A stretch of 64,000 nucleotides of DNA from Pipra filicauda (taxonomy: Eukaryota > Chordata > Aves > Passeriformes > Pipridae). The translations under genes and the position numbers were made by a program. This document shows, in pieces, positions 13,429-25,722 of the stretch (positions are counted from its first letter, which is position 1; every line of letters starts with the position of its first letter). Where the stretch lies: NCBI RefSeq assembly GCF_003945595.2, contig NW_024104446.1, positions 248,001 to 312,000 of the forward strand. The letters are read 5' to 3'. Below the pieces are notes generated by a model. The model was not told the origin of the DNA. It saw only the letters and a list, made by a program, of their open reading frames with translations, and ran no database searches.

Positions 13429-16400
13429 TTTATTATTATTAATATTATCAATCCTGACTTTTCATTATGATCAGTATCATCATCCCTACTAAAAACTGAA
13501 ACTGTATATATGTCCATTTTAGGCTATACCTCAGTCATCTATAAACGAACCCACCCTGTTGAATAGAGTTTGCCCTCTATTCCCGGTATTTTTCTGTTCC
13601 TAAAGAATTTCATGCTCCTCACTGAATTGTCACTAAATGGTAGTTCAATGGATTTCCCCAGTCTTTGTTCCTGGTATACTGCTTTCAAACCTTTTTTAAA
13701 TAGGGATTTTATATTTACTGTAAGAAAACATCAAAGTTGTTTTGGAAGTTAATGTATCCACTTCATCATCAGTACCTGTTTAGTGTTTCAGGAATTATAG
13801 TGTCTTCACACATTGCTATATGCAGTTACTCAGCAGACTCTATGAAAGCCATTAAGGCACTTAGAAATTGAATTGTTCACCATAAATCATAGGGATTAAA
13901 TTTAGGTATGCAATCACTCATGGGAAGAGGTTCTGTACAAACACAATATGTGGAGAAATACATATTTTCCAAGAAAAGGGTCCAGAATCATGACCTTAGC
14001 AAAATTCAGAAAGGTCTTAAAAGTCAAAAAAAAAATGCTCTGATCTTCATTTGTTGATTTAGTAATTAGGTCGTGCTACCGTTGTAAATTCTAATGGCAG
14101 TGACTGACATGTTTTACTTCTTGGAGCTTTTACAACCTATAAGTCATTCATGAATGTTAAAAACTCAAATGAACTCCAAAACAAAACAAAAGAAGCTGAA
14201 ATAAATTATGCTACACAGTATATTCTATTACAAGGGTAGATATGCTTCTTGATTTACATTACACTCCTTCTTCAGTTGCTACAGGCAGGCTATTAAGGGT
14301 GGAAAGAAAATCAATTCTGAAACAGGAGCCAGTAAACTGAAAGAACACTAGTTTCAGCTTAAAAAAAAATCACTTGAAAATTTATATATGAAGTAGTTTT
14401 GATTATTTGTTGTGCTACATACAAATACAATGTAAATCTTCACCATAATTCATTATTCTGTTCTGGTATACAAACTAATACAGACTGCCAAAGACAGTTT
14501 TCATCAGAAACAACTGTGCAAAAAAGACAGGACTCAAAAATATGCTACTAAAACTTGCACTAGCCTTGTTTAAGAATATTACATTTCTTTTTCCAACACA
14601 TTTGGGGATTCTCCATGTACAGTAACATCGTGTCTACCTTCACTGTTACAACAGTTGTTCTATGCCGTGGAAACATGTTAGATTAACTATGCTATGTTCA
14701 AAAACGTATAACAAGATTTATTTTTTTTCATTAAATGCAAACCTAATTTTGCCAGGGAGTGCTTTGCTGCTGAGGTTGAACTTATAATTTAAAATGACCC
14801 TCCCAATTAAAATTCAGACACTTGTGAATCTTCCATTTACACTTTAGGGAGGAAAGGAGATAACTAGTAGAAAAGTTGTTATTATTATCTCCAGATGCAG
14901 CTTTAAAACTGGTAGAAAATTTTGCTGCTCAGGCACAAGTTGAGATCAGCTTTACAAGTTTGACAGCTATAAAGAGATAGAGGTGCATGAAAGCAGCTGA
15001 TCCAGAAGCAGGAATGCTATTGCTGTCTTTTGGGACAGTGATCAGCCAAATAGCCAGGACAGCTTTTTAAAGGTATTTACTTCTTCCACATTCAGTCAGT
15101 ACTTCTCAGAATATGAGAGCAAATGAGGAAAAAAATAAAATACATCTGTTACCATCTTCAATGACAACAATCCCTTGCCATAAAATTAGTTTCCTGAGAC
15201 TGAAGAACACATTGTGACTGCTGTTATTAATATTTGCATAGCTGTCAGAAGCCCAAGCTTTATGACTGCTTACTACTTCAGGGACTACTGACCATTATTG
15301 AGGTGCTGGCTACTACAGTCTGTTGCTGCTTTTCAAGAAATGTTACAGCCTTCAAATTCCATTAACAGTGGAATCTGAATTACATCTACTCTGAAAATAA
15401 AATAAAAATGAGCAGAAACAAGTTATGTGGCTTTGTCACATATTCTGTTTAGAAATCTGGTCTGTGTAAGGCAACAGCATTTTCTCATGGAGTCTTCTTT
15501 AACTGATATATAAGACATGGTACACTTAAAGGGTTGGGACTGTCAAAGGCAGTAGAGATGGTAAGTCTGGATGATAGATCATGTCATCTTACTTGGACAT
15601 TTGAACTTTATACAGACTTCCTCTGAAAAGATGCATAAACTACTGGTGCTCATGAAAGCCTGGCCAGTTAAGCTTAAGGGTCTTTATCCATCCTTACTTT
15701 CCAGTCAACTCTTACTTACAGAAAATGGAGAAAAAGTGTGGTATAAACTGTTCCAGTAATTCAACAGAAAATATCCAACCTTTGTGTGCCAACATATAAC
15801 TACAACATACTTCTGAGAAAAAACTGGTACCTGCCCATATTACACCCAGGTCTATTTGTGGAAACAGCTCTAAGCTGAAGATGTCCTATATCACCATCTT
15901 TCTAACGACCCCTCATGCAGCTATGTCACATTTCTGCTTCTCCTTTCTTGAAGGAAAAAGATAGTTTATAGCTAAATAAAATGCTTTTAGCATCAGGAAA
16001 TTTAAATGCAGTGTTTTCCCTCCAGGGCTGCAGAGTTCTCTCCCTGCCTGAGCACCCTGCTGTGTGCCCGCAGCCATCACAGACACAAAGGTGTGGACTA
16101 ATGGGAACCTAGAGTACATTTTTATAAAGAGAGAAGCAGTACATGTGAAACTGAGAATTTCCTACACAGTCTCTATGTTTGGCAAGTAATTCGCTGCTAT
16201 CCAGTGCTGAAGAACTTGTATTCTGAGGTGATTAGGATCACCAGTGACAACAATAAAATGGGTCACTGGGTTGTTGCTAGTGGAGTTATCACAGATCAGC
16301 ACACCTTAAGGAACTATTTTTATTGACACAATCACCACATACATTTTTTTCAAAACCAAGAAATTGTATTTCAAAAGAAGATATTTTGTGTTAGAATCAC

Positions 16401-18541
16401 CAGGGATCAGCATTTTGGAAAAAAAAAAATCCAAGCTTGCTGAATCGGTAACACGAATAATAACACTACTTGAGGAAGCAACTGTGAGGCATTGACTCAA
16501 ATAAACAATCACCTGCTGGGATTTATAGTTTTTCCTCATAGTCATGAAAATCTTGATGAGAAATGAATGCTAAAATAGAGATAATATAGGTGACTTTGAC
16601 AGAAAATGAAACTGTCTTGTATAATGAGGAGGGCTGCTCCTTCTCCTTTAGAAAATGAAATGGTAAGAGCAGTAACTCCAAAACTCAAACCTTCCCAATG
16701 GAAGACCCAAGTAATCTTAGCTCCAGTGCCAGCATAACAGGAGGCACCAAAGGAGAGTGGTGAAATGCATATCAATAAGACAACTTCAAATACCAATTAC
16801 AAAGGAAGTAAGGTCACTACTTCTGCTTCCTTAGGAACTCATTCTTTATAAAATGTGTTCTCGACAAGTTGTGATGAATAATGGAAATATGGAAGACTAG
16901 TACTCAGACTGTATTTGAAAAACGTTAGATGTGCTGGAGGACTTAGTTCTCTACAAAAGTTTTGAGAATAAGTATGTGCCAAATTTCATAGTGCTATCTT
17001 ACTTATTCCAGTGAACAGAATACCTCTCATGGAAACTACAGGATTACATACAGCCTTCAGTACTGTGTTGATATAAAATATCACTACATTTATACCCAGT
17101 ATGATATGACTCATGCTTCTGACCATTTTAGTGAAAAGGACTACAGTGCAAATAGTTCAGTGTCTAAGGCCTCTTACACATAGGCCAGCTCCTGTGGCAT
17201 CCAAAACTCTGCAATAGAACACACAGCCAACTCTCTAATCACCATGAAAAGGCAAAGTTGGCTAATTGAGGAAACTGCTTTCAAAACAATTTGAAAATTA
17301 ACTCAGAGATCATCTAAAATAGTTCTCCATTACAATCCAGAACTCAAATCCGTCAGCAGGATCTTGACTCTCAAAGAATCTTTTCATCAGTATAACAGTT
17401 AAGATCATTTTTTTAAGTATTATCATCCTTTAAATGGATACTAAGAAAGTAATAGACTAACATCAACCACTTGAATATTTTGCAGGTGAAATCTGGTATG
17501 CTAAAAGACGTAGATGTAGAAGAACATAAAAAAAATAACCATGAGCCCATTTAGTACTGGCCTTGGAAACTTCAACCTCTGGACTGTGATGGCTTCCCTC
17601 TCTTAACCCTAAGTCATAGGAAGATCCATATATTTTTTAAATTTCTGTTATGTGCAGAATCATAAAATTAACATAAAATGAAACTTGTTTTCTCTGAAAA
17701 GCTCCCTACTCCATTTATCACTGGAAGATGTTATCTACTGCTAGAGCACCAAACAAAAGAAATATATATATGGGTAATCTGAACTTCAGATATTTCCTTG
17801 GAAAAGAACAAATAACAGCATAAAAAAGGTTGAGAGTTAAATAATAATCTTATCCATTTAGGAAAACAGAGGACAATATTAACATTCTAAAACAGTTTCC
17901 CCATTTGGACCTTAGCATTCCTTTTCTGCTGAATAAATTTGAGTGACTTAATTTCTAGATGGAAGAATCTTTTTATGAAAAGTTAGCAGGAGAGGAAAGG
18001 AATACAATAGTCAAGCACCACCACCTCTGAGGCAGAATTGTCTAGACTGATGAATTTCAATGTACTTCAAAAAGAAATACAAAAAAATCTGTGCAACAAT
18101 GGCAGAACAGGGAAGGGGGGAAAAAAAAAGAAAGGATGTAACCAATGATCAGGGATTCCCTTCATCACGCATTAAAACACATTACCATAAAGGTGTTATG
18201 CTGCAGTGGAAACAGCACTAGGAGCTGCAATCTGCCAACATCTGACAAAGAGCTGCACATCTTAGGAATACACCACCTTAACAATGTTTGTTAATGTGAT
18301 GATACAGGTACGTTCCAATGGTAAAGGTGAAAGGAGTGTGTGATGCGTTTACAGCTTAAATTGCTTCACGGGTTTGTTTAAGAAGGCTATTTGACCACTG
18401 AACTTGTTCTATCCTTAGAAAGTGGGACAGAGTGTAAAAAATACCCCTAGCAGAAGGAGTAAAAGAGTTAGCCTTCAGGGGTTTTTTGTATAAACTAGTA
18501 TATGCATAAATGTTAAAAAGCTGCACAAATTTGTCCTTTGA

Positions 18542-18558
18542 CACTGTGTAACACAGTG
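18542..18558. repeat. Perfect inverted repeat, 8-base arms
   Basis: CACTGTGT and ACACAGTG are separated by one A, about 80 bases from the AT microsatellite. Confidence 0.8.
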
Positions 18559-18635
18559 AACATTCATTTTATGATTAATGACATTTCTCTGACAATTACA
18601 CAGAAGATGACTGCTTTAATCCAAGACTTTATCTC

Positions 18636-18674
18636 ATATATATATATATTAAAAAATATATATATACATATACA
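18636..18674. repeat. AT-rich microsatellite with palindromic core
   Basis: Two TA-repeat arms flank a short TTAAAAAA centre and continue into TACATATACACA. Almost only A and T are present. It is a likely slippage-prone microsatellite. Confidence 0.85.
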
Positions 18675-19349
18675 CATCAATCAGGTTCCATATTTTAGAA
18701 AAAACATGGGGTGCTTTTTCCCACCAAAATGGAAATCTGTAGAATATTTGTATTTCTGGTTAACTGGCAAGTATTTTGAGCTTGTTTCGGTTTCCTGAGC
18801 AGATCACTAGGACTTATGAAATTTTATTATCATTTTAACTATTTAATTTTAAAGAATTAATTCTGTAAGGGAGTTATAGTCAAAAGCTCCTTATCCACAT
18901 AACAAGCTCCTTCATTGATGCAGGGGATACAAATGCAGTTCTAGTAATGGCAAATATAAATATTGTTGTAATTTTAGAGGCCAGGGAGGAATCATGATTG
19001 CATTGATTTTTTTGAGTCTGCCACTACACAGTGTCTCAGTACTCCAGAAAATACTGAATGAAATTGCTTCCAGTGAAGCCAAAGAAGAACATAAATTCTA
19101 ATCAAACATACTTAGTCTTAACTGAAGTTTGCAATATTGCAATCTGATACAGTCATTCCACATTTAAAAAAAATCAGAGGCTAAGAAAGCTAATCATTAC
19201 CAAAAGATTACATTCAAATATCTAGGTACATACATATTTGAATACCCTATGCTGAAGTTATATTACAAATAAACACATATGTTCAATAATTTTAACTTCA
19301 GATTTTAAAAGCAACAGCCCGAAATCTGATTCACTACTAAAAACAAAAG

Positions 19350-19477
19350 CATAGAATTATTTAATGGTTTGAGTTGGAACAGACCTTAAAGACCTTCTAG
19401 TTTTCACCCCGTTGCCATGGGCCCAGCACCTTCCACTAGACCATGTTGCTCAAGGCCCCATCCAGCCTGGCTTTAAA
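19350..19477 (-). mobile_element. CR1 LINE 3' fragment beside an exon
   Basis: This is an antisense-numbered (minus-strand) CR1 copy: ATAGAATTATTTAATGGTTT, GAGTTGGAACAGACCTTAAA, then the CACCCCGTTGCCATGGGC and CTCAAGGCCCCATCCAGCCT blocks. It lies about 155 bases past the splice donor of the 19633-19790 exon, in the same orientation as the gene. Confidence 0.9.
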
Positions 19478-19632
19478 ATCATGTTAATAATTGTCATCAC
19501 AATATAACTCTTATACACAGAAATAAAGCATGCAAATAATACTATTTGCATAATTTCTGTATGAGTAAAAGCATGAAATTCAATGTAAAGCTAAAATAAC
19601 AACATCTCTATAAGCACAAAACAGCCACTAAC

Positions 19633-19790
19633 CTGTATTTTGATTGGCCAGGAGAAATTGCTGACATAGACATAGAAGGTGATGTTTGGGTTGCTTCGAA
19701 AGTTAAATTTTTCACAGGAAAAGCTGTCTCTGTATTCCTTAATATTAGCCTTAGAAACAACGGGAATCTCTTCTCCAGATATTGTTCCAG
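19633..19790 (-). CDS. ATRNL1: ATRNL1 internal exon: last extracellular segment before the membrane helix
   Basis: This is a 158-base exon with a T-rich tract ending in TTAAG as acceptor and GTTAGTGG as donor. After two bases finishing the alanine codon it gives 52 residues, starting GTISGEEIPVVSKANIKEYR and ending FYVYVSNFSWPIKIQ. Two more N-glycosylation sequons are visible, N-I-T and N-F-S. In attractins the sequence after IKIQ continues for a short stretch (an AFSQ-like motif) and enters the single transmembrane helix and then the cytoplasmic tail with its WKIK motif. None of that was recognised in bases 1-19632, so the next intron (phase 0) appears to be longer than 19.6 kb. A CR1 fragment lies about 155 bases beyond this donor. 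There is one cysteine in the exon (FSCEK), and I cannot tell whether it is paired. Confidence 0.93.
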
Positions 19791-21006
19791 CTTAAAAAAA
19801 TATTTAAAAAACCCAGATGTAGATATATATACTTATGACAAATCATCATTAGAGGTGCCAAAGTAAATTTGTTCAAGAAACTTCAATTCTTAATTATTTT
19901 TGTTGTCTTCACTCTAAAACTTAATATCCCCTTATTATAGTTTACATGGCACATTAGGTATATTCCATATACATACAGCGAATTCACAGAAATTGTTATT
20001 TTGGTTTCAAAAGATTATATATGAATCACAAAAGTGGCAGAAGTTACGTGAATTTTAGAAGAAAGTTGTTATAGTCAGCCAAACAGATAATAAGTTTTCC
20101 TCTATAATTTACTTTTTCTTACAGTAAAAACTCATAGCTCATTAGAACCTGAAAGTGAATTTGTCTACATCTTACATGGCTGCTGTAGAGTTTTTAATTG
20201 TTCATGAAAGCGTTAATAACATAACTACTAATAAATATTTATCATGTTTTGCAAATACATGGATGACTCTGCTAAATTATAATAAAGGAATAAATAAAAT
20301 TTACTAACTAGGGTATGCTAAAATACTTCAGAATTTCATTGATGAAGAATTTCATGAGTTTAAGACAAACTCCGAACCTTCTTTAACAAGATTTTTTTGG
20401 TATGATTTCATTTTAAGCATCATACTTCTCCTTGGATGTGTTTTCAGAAAGTCAATAGAACCAGTTCAGAAAAACCATCTAAATAAAGCTTCTCTTCCCT
20501 CTTCTTAAAACAAAACAGAGTAATGGGGTTCAAAGTTGGAAAAAAAATAGATAAGCAGCTGCTTTTATCAGCATACACAGAAGAACTTTATTGTTGGATA
20601 TCAATGTTAAGGTTAATAATTAAATTTTTAGCTTGAACACTGAAACAAAGAAATAAAATCTCAGTCTCTGCAGTAGCTAAGGAAGCAATTTATCTTAATT
20701 AAAATCACAGCATTTCATAACACAGTCATTCCAAAAATTTAAATAGGCTACAAGCTTTTCCCACCAAAGCAATTTTAATTGAATAGGAGAGAAAGTCAAC
20801 ATATTAATGAAGCTTTATTCAGATTGCAAATTATCATCTGAGGTTTAAATAATATAATTAATAACGGCATAATGATAATGGCAAAAGAACACATTTGGTA
20901 AAGTTTTATTATCAAAATTAGCAACAAAGAGACAATCAGGTTAAAATAACTTAGAGGATCATGAAATCGTATGGGAAAAAAACATCATACCAAAACTCAC
21001 TCTCAC
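19791..21006 (-). other. ATRNL1 intron, 1216 bases, phase 1
   Basis: This is a complete intron between the two juxtamembrane exons, with donor GTGAGAGT and acceptor TTTTTTTAAG. It is A+T-rich. I see no repeat family, open frame of note or RNA gene in it. Confidence 0.9.
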
Positions 21007-21085
21007 CTGTAGAACCAATAGACCATGTAATATTGAGGTTGAAGTTGTTTGATGCATTAATTGATATGTCCAAATTTTTATTTGA
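21007..21085 (-). CDS. ATRNL1: ATRNL1 internal exon: juxtamembrane extracellular region, part 2
   Basis: This is a 79-base exon between a TTTAATTTAG acceptor and a GTGAGAGT donor on the minus strand. It encodes 26 residues, including SNKNLDISINASNNFNLNIT and then WSIGST, plus the first base of an alanine codon completed by the next exon (phase 1). Two N-glycosylation sequons are visible, N-A-S and N-I-T, as expected for an extracellular segment. The WSxGSTAGTISGEE stretch formed across the following junction is the clearest discriminator I can offer for ATRNL1 over ATRN, whose equivalent stretch differs in my recollection. It sits 584 bases after the previous exon and 1216 bases before the next. 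No damage is seen. Confidence 0.93.
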
Positions 21086-21669
21086 CTAAATTAAAAAAAA
21101 AATGAGAAAAAGTTAAAAAACCTATCAGAATGTATTGCATGTAACTCTATGCACATGTAACTCTATTGCACATAACTGAATATACCTTTTAATTATCTTA
21201 CGGTTTTAATTTTAAACATAAATAGAAATGGTAATTGCCAAAGGCAATTCTCTCTTTTTAGATTTTGCGAAGAATAACAATCATTTTCTTTATGAAATGA
21301 AAGAAAAAAAACAGATGGCAAACACCTACATTTTAATCACAAGCCAAAAATTATTTTTCTCATCTAAAAAAAGATTTCTTAACTGAAAGATATACCTTTC
21401 ATCTCATGAAGATACTAAAACTTATTGATGGGAGCAACAATAAAATAAACCAACTGATAATTTTTCAGAGTATTGATAGAGCTGAAGTACATCTACCATT
21501 TAGGAAGCTTTCTCAGTGCATGCATGAATAATTTTTCAGTTCTCAAAAAGATTTGAACTATCTCTAAAGCTTTGTAGACACTTGGGAAACCTGTAATCAA
21601 TGTCAAATACAATGGAAACCTTAATCATGACTCTTCAAAACTTGACTCAAGTTATTAACATTTTGTTAC
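21086..21669 (-). other. ATRNL1 intron, 584 bases, phase 0
   Basis: This is a complete short intron with donor GTAACAAA and acceptor TTTAATTTAG. It contains a 13-base direct repeat (CATGTAACTCTAT) at 21138-21150 and 21154-21166. Nothing else was recognised. Confidence 0.9.
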
Positions 21670-21764
21670 CTGTTCTGGATTTGCTATAAAGTTTATGGCA
21701 GTGTGATGGCGGTCATCCTCTTGTAATAAGCTGAAGGTAAACTGGTAGTCAATCAAAAGGCTGT
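21670..21764 (-). CDS. ATRNL1: ATRNL1 internal exon: juxtamembrane extracellular region, part 1
   Basis: This is a 95-base exon with a long T/C tract and a CCACAG acceptor, and a GTAACA donor. After the two bases that complete the shared tyrosine codon it encodes 31 residues, beginning SLLIDYQFTFSLLQEDDRHH and ending INFIANPEQ. This sequence is highly conserved in attractins. The NPEQ ending followed by SNKNLDIS agrees with ATRNL1 as I remember it rather than ATRN. The residues lie between the laminin-EGF modules and the transmembrane helix on the extracellular side. The exon ends in phase 0 and is only 584 bases from the next exon, in contrast to the 20.4 kb intron before it. There is no in-frame stop and no frameshift. 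An acceptor four bases further downstream (after ACAG) is possible on sequence grounds but would break the frame with the EGF exon. Confidence 0.92.
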
Positions 21765-23609
21765 CTGTGGGGAAAAAAAAAATTAAAAATAATAAAGTGT
21801 ATACATATTATTATATATTATGCAAGCACATAAAATTTACCATTCACATTTATTTTAAAATTCATGGAGTAATCTACAAGTCAGAACTACTCACACACAT
21901 TTCACTGCTTAAGTATTTTCACTATAATGTCTTGAAGCAATTAAAAAATAAAATTAAGTGAAGCAGTAACCAAAAAAATAAAATCAAGAAAAAACAACTA
22001 AATAACTAAATTACACATAACTTGAAATAGCCATTCATTGTGATTATTCCAAAATACAGTATCAAGTGTTGTTAGAGTGTTATTAGTTCCTTAATTTTAT
22101 TCTGAAATAATTATTCAAATATTCTGTTCAAAATGCATTTAAATATTTATTTCTTTATTATAGTCATGTGCTTTACTGTGTTATATAAATAGTTTACACC
22201 GCTCCATCACTATAACACAAATTTAGAATTACTAGGTTTAAAAATTTGGGGGAAAAAGTTGCATCTACACTAAAATTATATAGCATGAAGGCATGATATT
22301 ACAGTAAATAAGATTGCTAATAATTTAATGGCACAATGGAACTTTTAAGAGAAATTACGTGATCATCAAGTGTTTCCTTTCTAAATTTTAAAAGATTTTG
22401 TAACTGGTAAGTGATATAAATGTTTCATCCAAGAGAAACAAGTGGTTGTTCAGTATTCCTCAAAAAGATTATATTTCACTCCCAACTGGCATTTGTTCTA
22501 CACATTTTTCTTTCAACCTGTGAATGGAACAAAGTCTGCCAGGCAGCTCCATGCATTCTGTTTCCATCACTGCACACTAACAACACCCTAGAGTTGCATA
22601 GGTGCAGATGAGAGAAACAGTCATCTTCAGATGGTCCAAATCATGTTCCTTCCTGAAAGGAGCAAAAAACATTGGGACAAGGCAGAAGACGTGAGTTTTG
22701 AGCTATCCTGTTTTGTTCCTGAAGCTGGAGGAACGAGATTAACCCTTACTTGGGTCATAGTTCAAGGAATGACTGAAAAGGGACTTTTCTGCAGGGGGAA
22801 GGGGTAGAAGCAGACTCATGAGGATGAATCGGGTTTCCGGCACCTTCATAATGTAAGTAAAAAAAACAGTCACAAGAAATGCTGCAATTCATAGAGGGAG
22901 CCAAGTAGAATCCCAGTAACAAATGTTCAGTACAGTCAGACAGTTGGGAATCAGTAGAACCCCCAGAGATGCAAATTGTGTTAACAGATAAATGGTTCTT
23001 GTTCAACAGTTGTGAATCATAGGTGGGTGTGGTGGATGGATCTTGAATGCTCTGTTACACGGGCAGATATCTTCAGCTCTAACAGAATAAATCTTCTAAA
23101 TCTTTGACCATTACAGTTCTACAGGGATCAAAAGATTATTTTTAACCTCTGTCACAGGAAATAAGGAGATGAACTGTAACAGTACATGATTAGATTATTA
23201 TTTTATACATGTTAAAATATGGTTAAAGTGTGGCAATTCATCTTTAATGCTACATCCTAGTGAATCATTTTGAAGTTCTGTTTTGATCCCTGTCTTGATG
23301 GCATTCTGCTAGTCACCACCACCACACAAGCAGTACGTTAGAAAGAAAAACTATGTGATCATAAAAACAAAATCAGTAAATACAAAGAGAGTGAAAGGTT
23401 ACGTCAAAGCAGAAAAAAAAGCTGTGTCAGCCTTTTGTTGGACTCAATAGTTTCCTTACTGCTGACAATCACCTTTCCTGCAGCAACACATCATCTGAAA
23501 AAAAAACACTCTTGTATCTCATGGGAAGGCTGACATAGAAAGAGAAAAAACCTTTTGGTAATGAAGCACAAACACAGTCCATGCTATTGTCTTAATAGTT
23601 AAAGAAAAT

Positions 23610-23628
23610 GGGTTTGGGTTGGGTTGGG
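23610..23628 (+). other. Canonical G-quadruplex motif (four GGG tracts)
   Basis: Four GGG runs separated by loops of 3, 2 and 2 thymines (GGGTTTGGGTTGGGTTGGG) fit the strict quadruplex pattern. It lies on the plus strand, which is the template strand for ATRNL1. It is followed by a T/G-rich tail to 23653 and then the CR1 scrap at 23676. Confidence 0.85.
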
Positions 23629-23675
23629 TTTTTTTTGTTTTGTTTTGTGTGGAAGGAAAAGTAGAAAATAAAGGT

Positions 23676-23718
23676 TCATAGAATCATAAAATATCTTGAG
23701 TTGGAAGGGACCCACAAA
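23676..23718 (-). mobile_element. CR1 LINE 3'-terminal scrap
   Basis: TTCATAGAATCATAAAATAT followed by GAGTTGGAAGGGACCCACAA is the complement of the extreme CR1 3' end. Only about 43 bases remain. A G-rich quadruplex motif lies about 50 bases to its left. Confidence 0.8.
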
Positions 23719-24917
23719 TGAGTTACATGAAAGGAATTACCATGACCTTCAAAGGTGAAAAGTTATGCAAATCTGGCTATGGAAATCGAATTAATAAGTC
23801 TCATTGACTCTATTGTGCCATATCTACATGTTTAACAGTAAGATTACTATTGCACCAGAACATATTTGAAGGTAACAGGACAGGAAAAGATGGCAAGTAG
23901 AAATTGACCCCTATTAAATGGATTAATAATCCTTTAATAATCACAAGCAGCAAGGTCAAAAGGCTGGGGATAATGTACAGATCCACTAAATCTCCTGATG
24001 CCGTCAACTTGGAGTCTCGCAAAATACAGATGACTGCTTTAGCATGATTCTTTGCAGATTTTTTGTAAAGGTATGGTTGACCAGCACCATAGAATGCACT
24101 CCTACAGAAATTCTGGCTACAGCAAGGGCTACAAGATGCAAGAAGTAGCACAGACAAGCCTACTGGACAAAGTATCAATGATTTTCTCACAAGACATGGC
24201 AAATTACCATTTAAATATGCTAAAGCCTTCTAAGCCCAGATTGTGTCCTCTCAGAGATGCAGAGTATCATTCAAAAAACAATCAGATATATATAGTTAAG
24301 GTCCCATCAGAACCCCAAATTCGGAATAGACACAGGACTCTTGCCTCCTCATAATATGAATGAACAGCTCTTTTGCATACAAGTTTAAAAAAAAATTGGT
24401 CATTTACTTTTAAAACATTAGGAATCTTTTTTTCCTGGGTTTTGTTATTGTTTGTTCTCATGATTTTAAATTTATGTTTTACTTGATAACAGCCAAGAAA
24501 ATATGAACTTATTTTTCAAGGAATGCAGGAAAAGTCCTTACATTGATAAAAGATGTTAAACTACACGGTCTCTCATAAATTTACTATCTGTAACAAATAA
24601 GTAAAATACGTACACTTTTTTTTTTACTGCATTTTTACCTACAGTACACTTGAAAGAGTAAATTGTGAAAAAACAGTAAGGGTTAGTTATATAGAGAGCC
24701 TTTTATACCCACAATATCCCAATTTACACTAAGTCAGCCCTAAAAACCGAAAAGAGATCTTCACTAAACTATTCAGAAGCACTAACAAACACAAATTATG
24801 GCCTTTAATTGCACAGAGACCTGCCATAGGACAACCCATTAAATCTCTGACCACAGACTGGATGGTGCAAAGCAGAAACACATCTCTCCATAGACAATTC
24901 TAATTCAGGGAAGATAC

Positions 24918-25484
24918 CTAAAGTGTGTATGACTTGAATGAAGCAGACAACACTGCCTCAATGCAGTTATGTGATTCAACAGTGCAAATTAAGTCAGGTG
25001 CAAATGAAAGAACTGACACTGAGTAAGCATTCCTTCCCATCTTTCTGAGGACTGCAAAAGTATGCTGAAGAACTTTCATAGCTTGGAGAAAATGTTCACT
25101 TTCATACATAGGATATGTTCTGGTTGGCCAAAACTTTAAGAAATATTTGTCTGAACCTATTCTTAACTTTAAGTTCCCAAATTTCTGGAAGTCTCTAAAG
25201 TTAGATTTTATTAGAACACAAATTAGTAGAACTAATTTAAGGGGAAATGCAAAGTGAGAGTACAAATGAAAAGGGATCGTAAAGAAGACCCATTGCATCC
25301 TGCTGCTGTCTGTCTGACTATCCTTTCTCACTCTGCCCATCTGTTTCATTCTATATCTTAGGAGACTCTTCCCCCACATGTATTCAGCAGCTCTCAGGGA
25401 AATATCACCTCCCTCTCCTCCAGAAGGCTTCACCTTCCACAGACTCCAGCAGGCAGAACAGCTTTCCTTCCCACTGCCAAACAT
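24918..25484 (-). other. Longest open frame in the window (188 codons), probably not a gene
   Basis: An ATG at 25484 opens 188 codons on the same strand as ATRNL1, deep in its 20.4 kb intron. A CTGCTGCAG acceptor-like site lies just upstream of the ATG, but its pyrimidine tract is poor. The predicted protein has no signal peptide and no recognisable domain; it has a serine/glycine-rich start, one short hydrophobic stretch in the middle (PLKLVLLICVLI) and scattered cysteines. Local sequence is slightly more G+C-rich than its surroundings, which makes a chance open frame more likely. An unannotated alternative exon cannot be excluded from sequence alone. Confidence 0.15.
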
Positions 25485-25706
25485 CAGTCACCGTGTCCCT
25501 GCAGCAGAGTCTTCTTTTCAGAGTTCTCACCAGGAAAATGTATTGTAGGCTGCCTTCTTTTTGTTAATATTAAACTCAACTCCTCCTATTTTTGCCTGGC
25601 AGGGTGTGTGCCCCATCACCTTAGTGTAGGCAAGGGAGAAGCAGCAGGGAAAAGAGATTCAATTGACACAGAGAGAAAGAGACTCTTGGAAGTCAAATTA
25701 CAGTGA

Positions 25707-25722
25707 GTGTGTGTGTGTGTGT
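25707..25722 (+). repeat. (GT)8 microsatellite
   Basis: Eight uninterrupted GT units, preceded by CAGTGA. A simple repeat in the 20.4 kb intron. Confidence 0.9.

Larger units (their letters stand above)
1..19632 (-). other. ATRNL1 intron downstream of the last visible exon (incomplete)
   Basis: This is the first 19.6 kb of the phase 0 intron that should precede the transmembrane-helix exon. The sequence is A+T-rich with stops in every frame; open frames here are short and none resembles a known protein. Recognisable contents are CR1 fragments near 6.9, 13.2-13.4 and 19.4 kb, a possible ancient CR1/L3-like piece near 9.1-9.4 kb, a 26-base-period tandem duplication at 7.06 kb, an AT-rich microsatellite at 18.64 kb and short perfect palindromes. 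A more G+C-rich patch at about 10.56-11.24 kb has no recognised identity. No second gene, RNA gene or promoter can be supported. Confidence 0.75.

Noticed and set aside
23810..24354. Overlapping open frames of 130 codons (minus) and 100 codons (plus)
   Set aside because: Both strands are open over the same bases, neither product has a recognisable domain, and there is no splice or promoter context. Chance or a decayed repeat is more likely than a gene.
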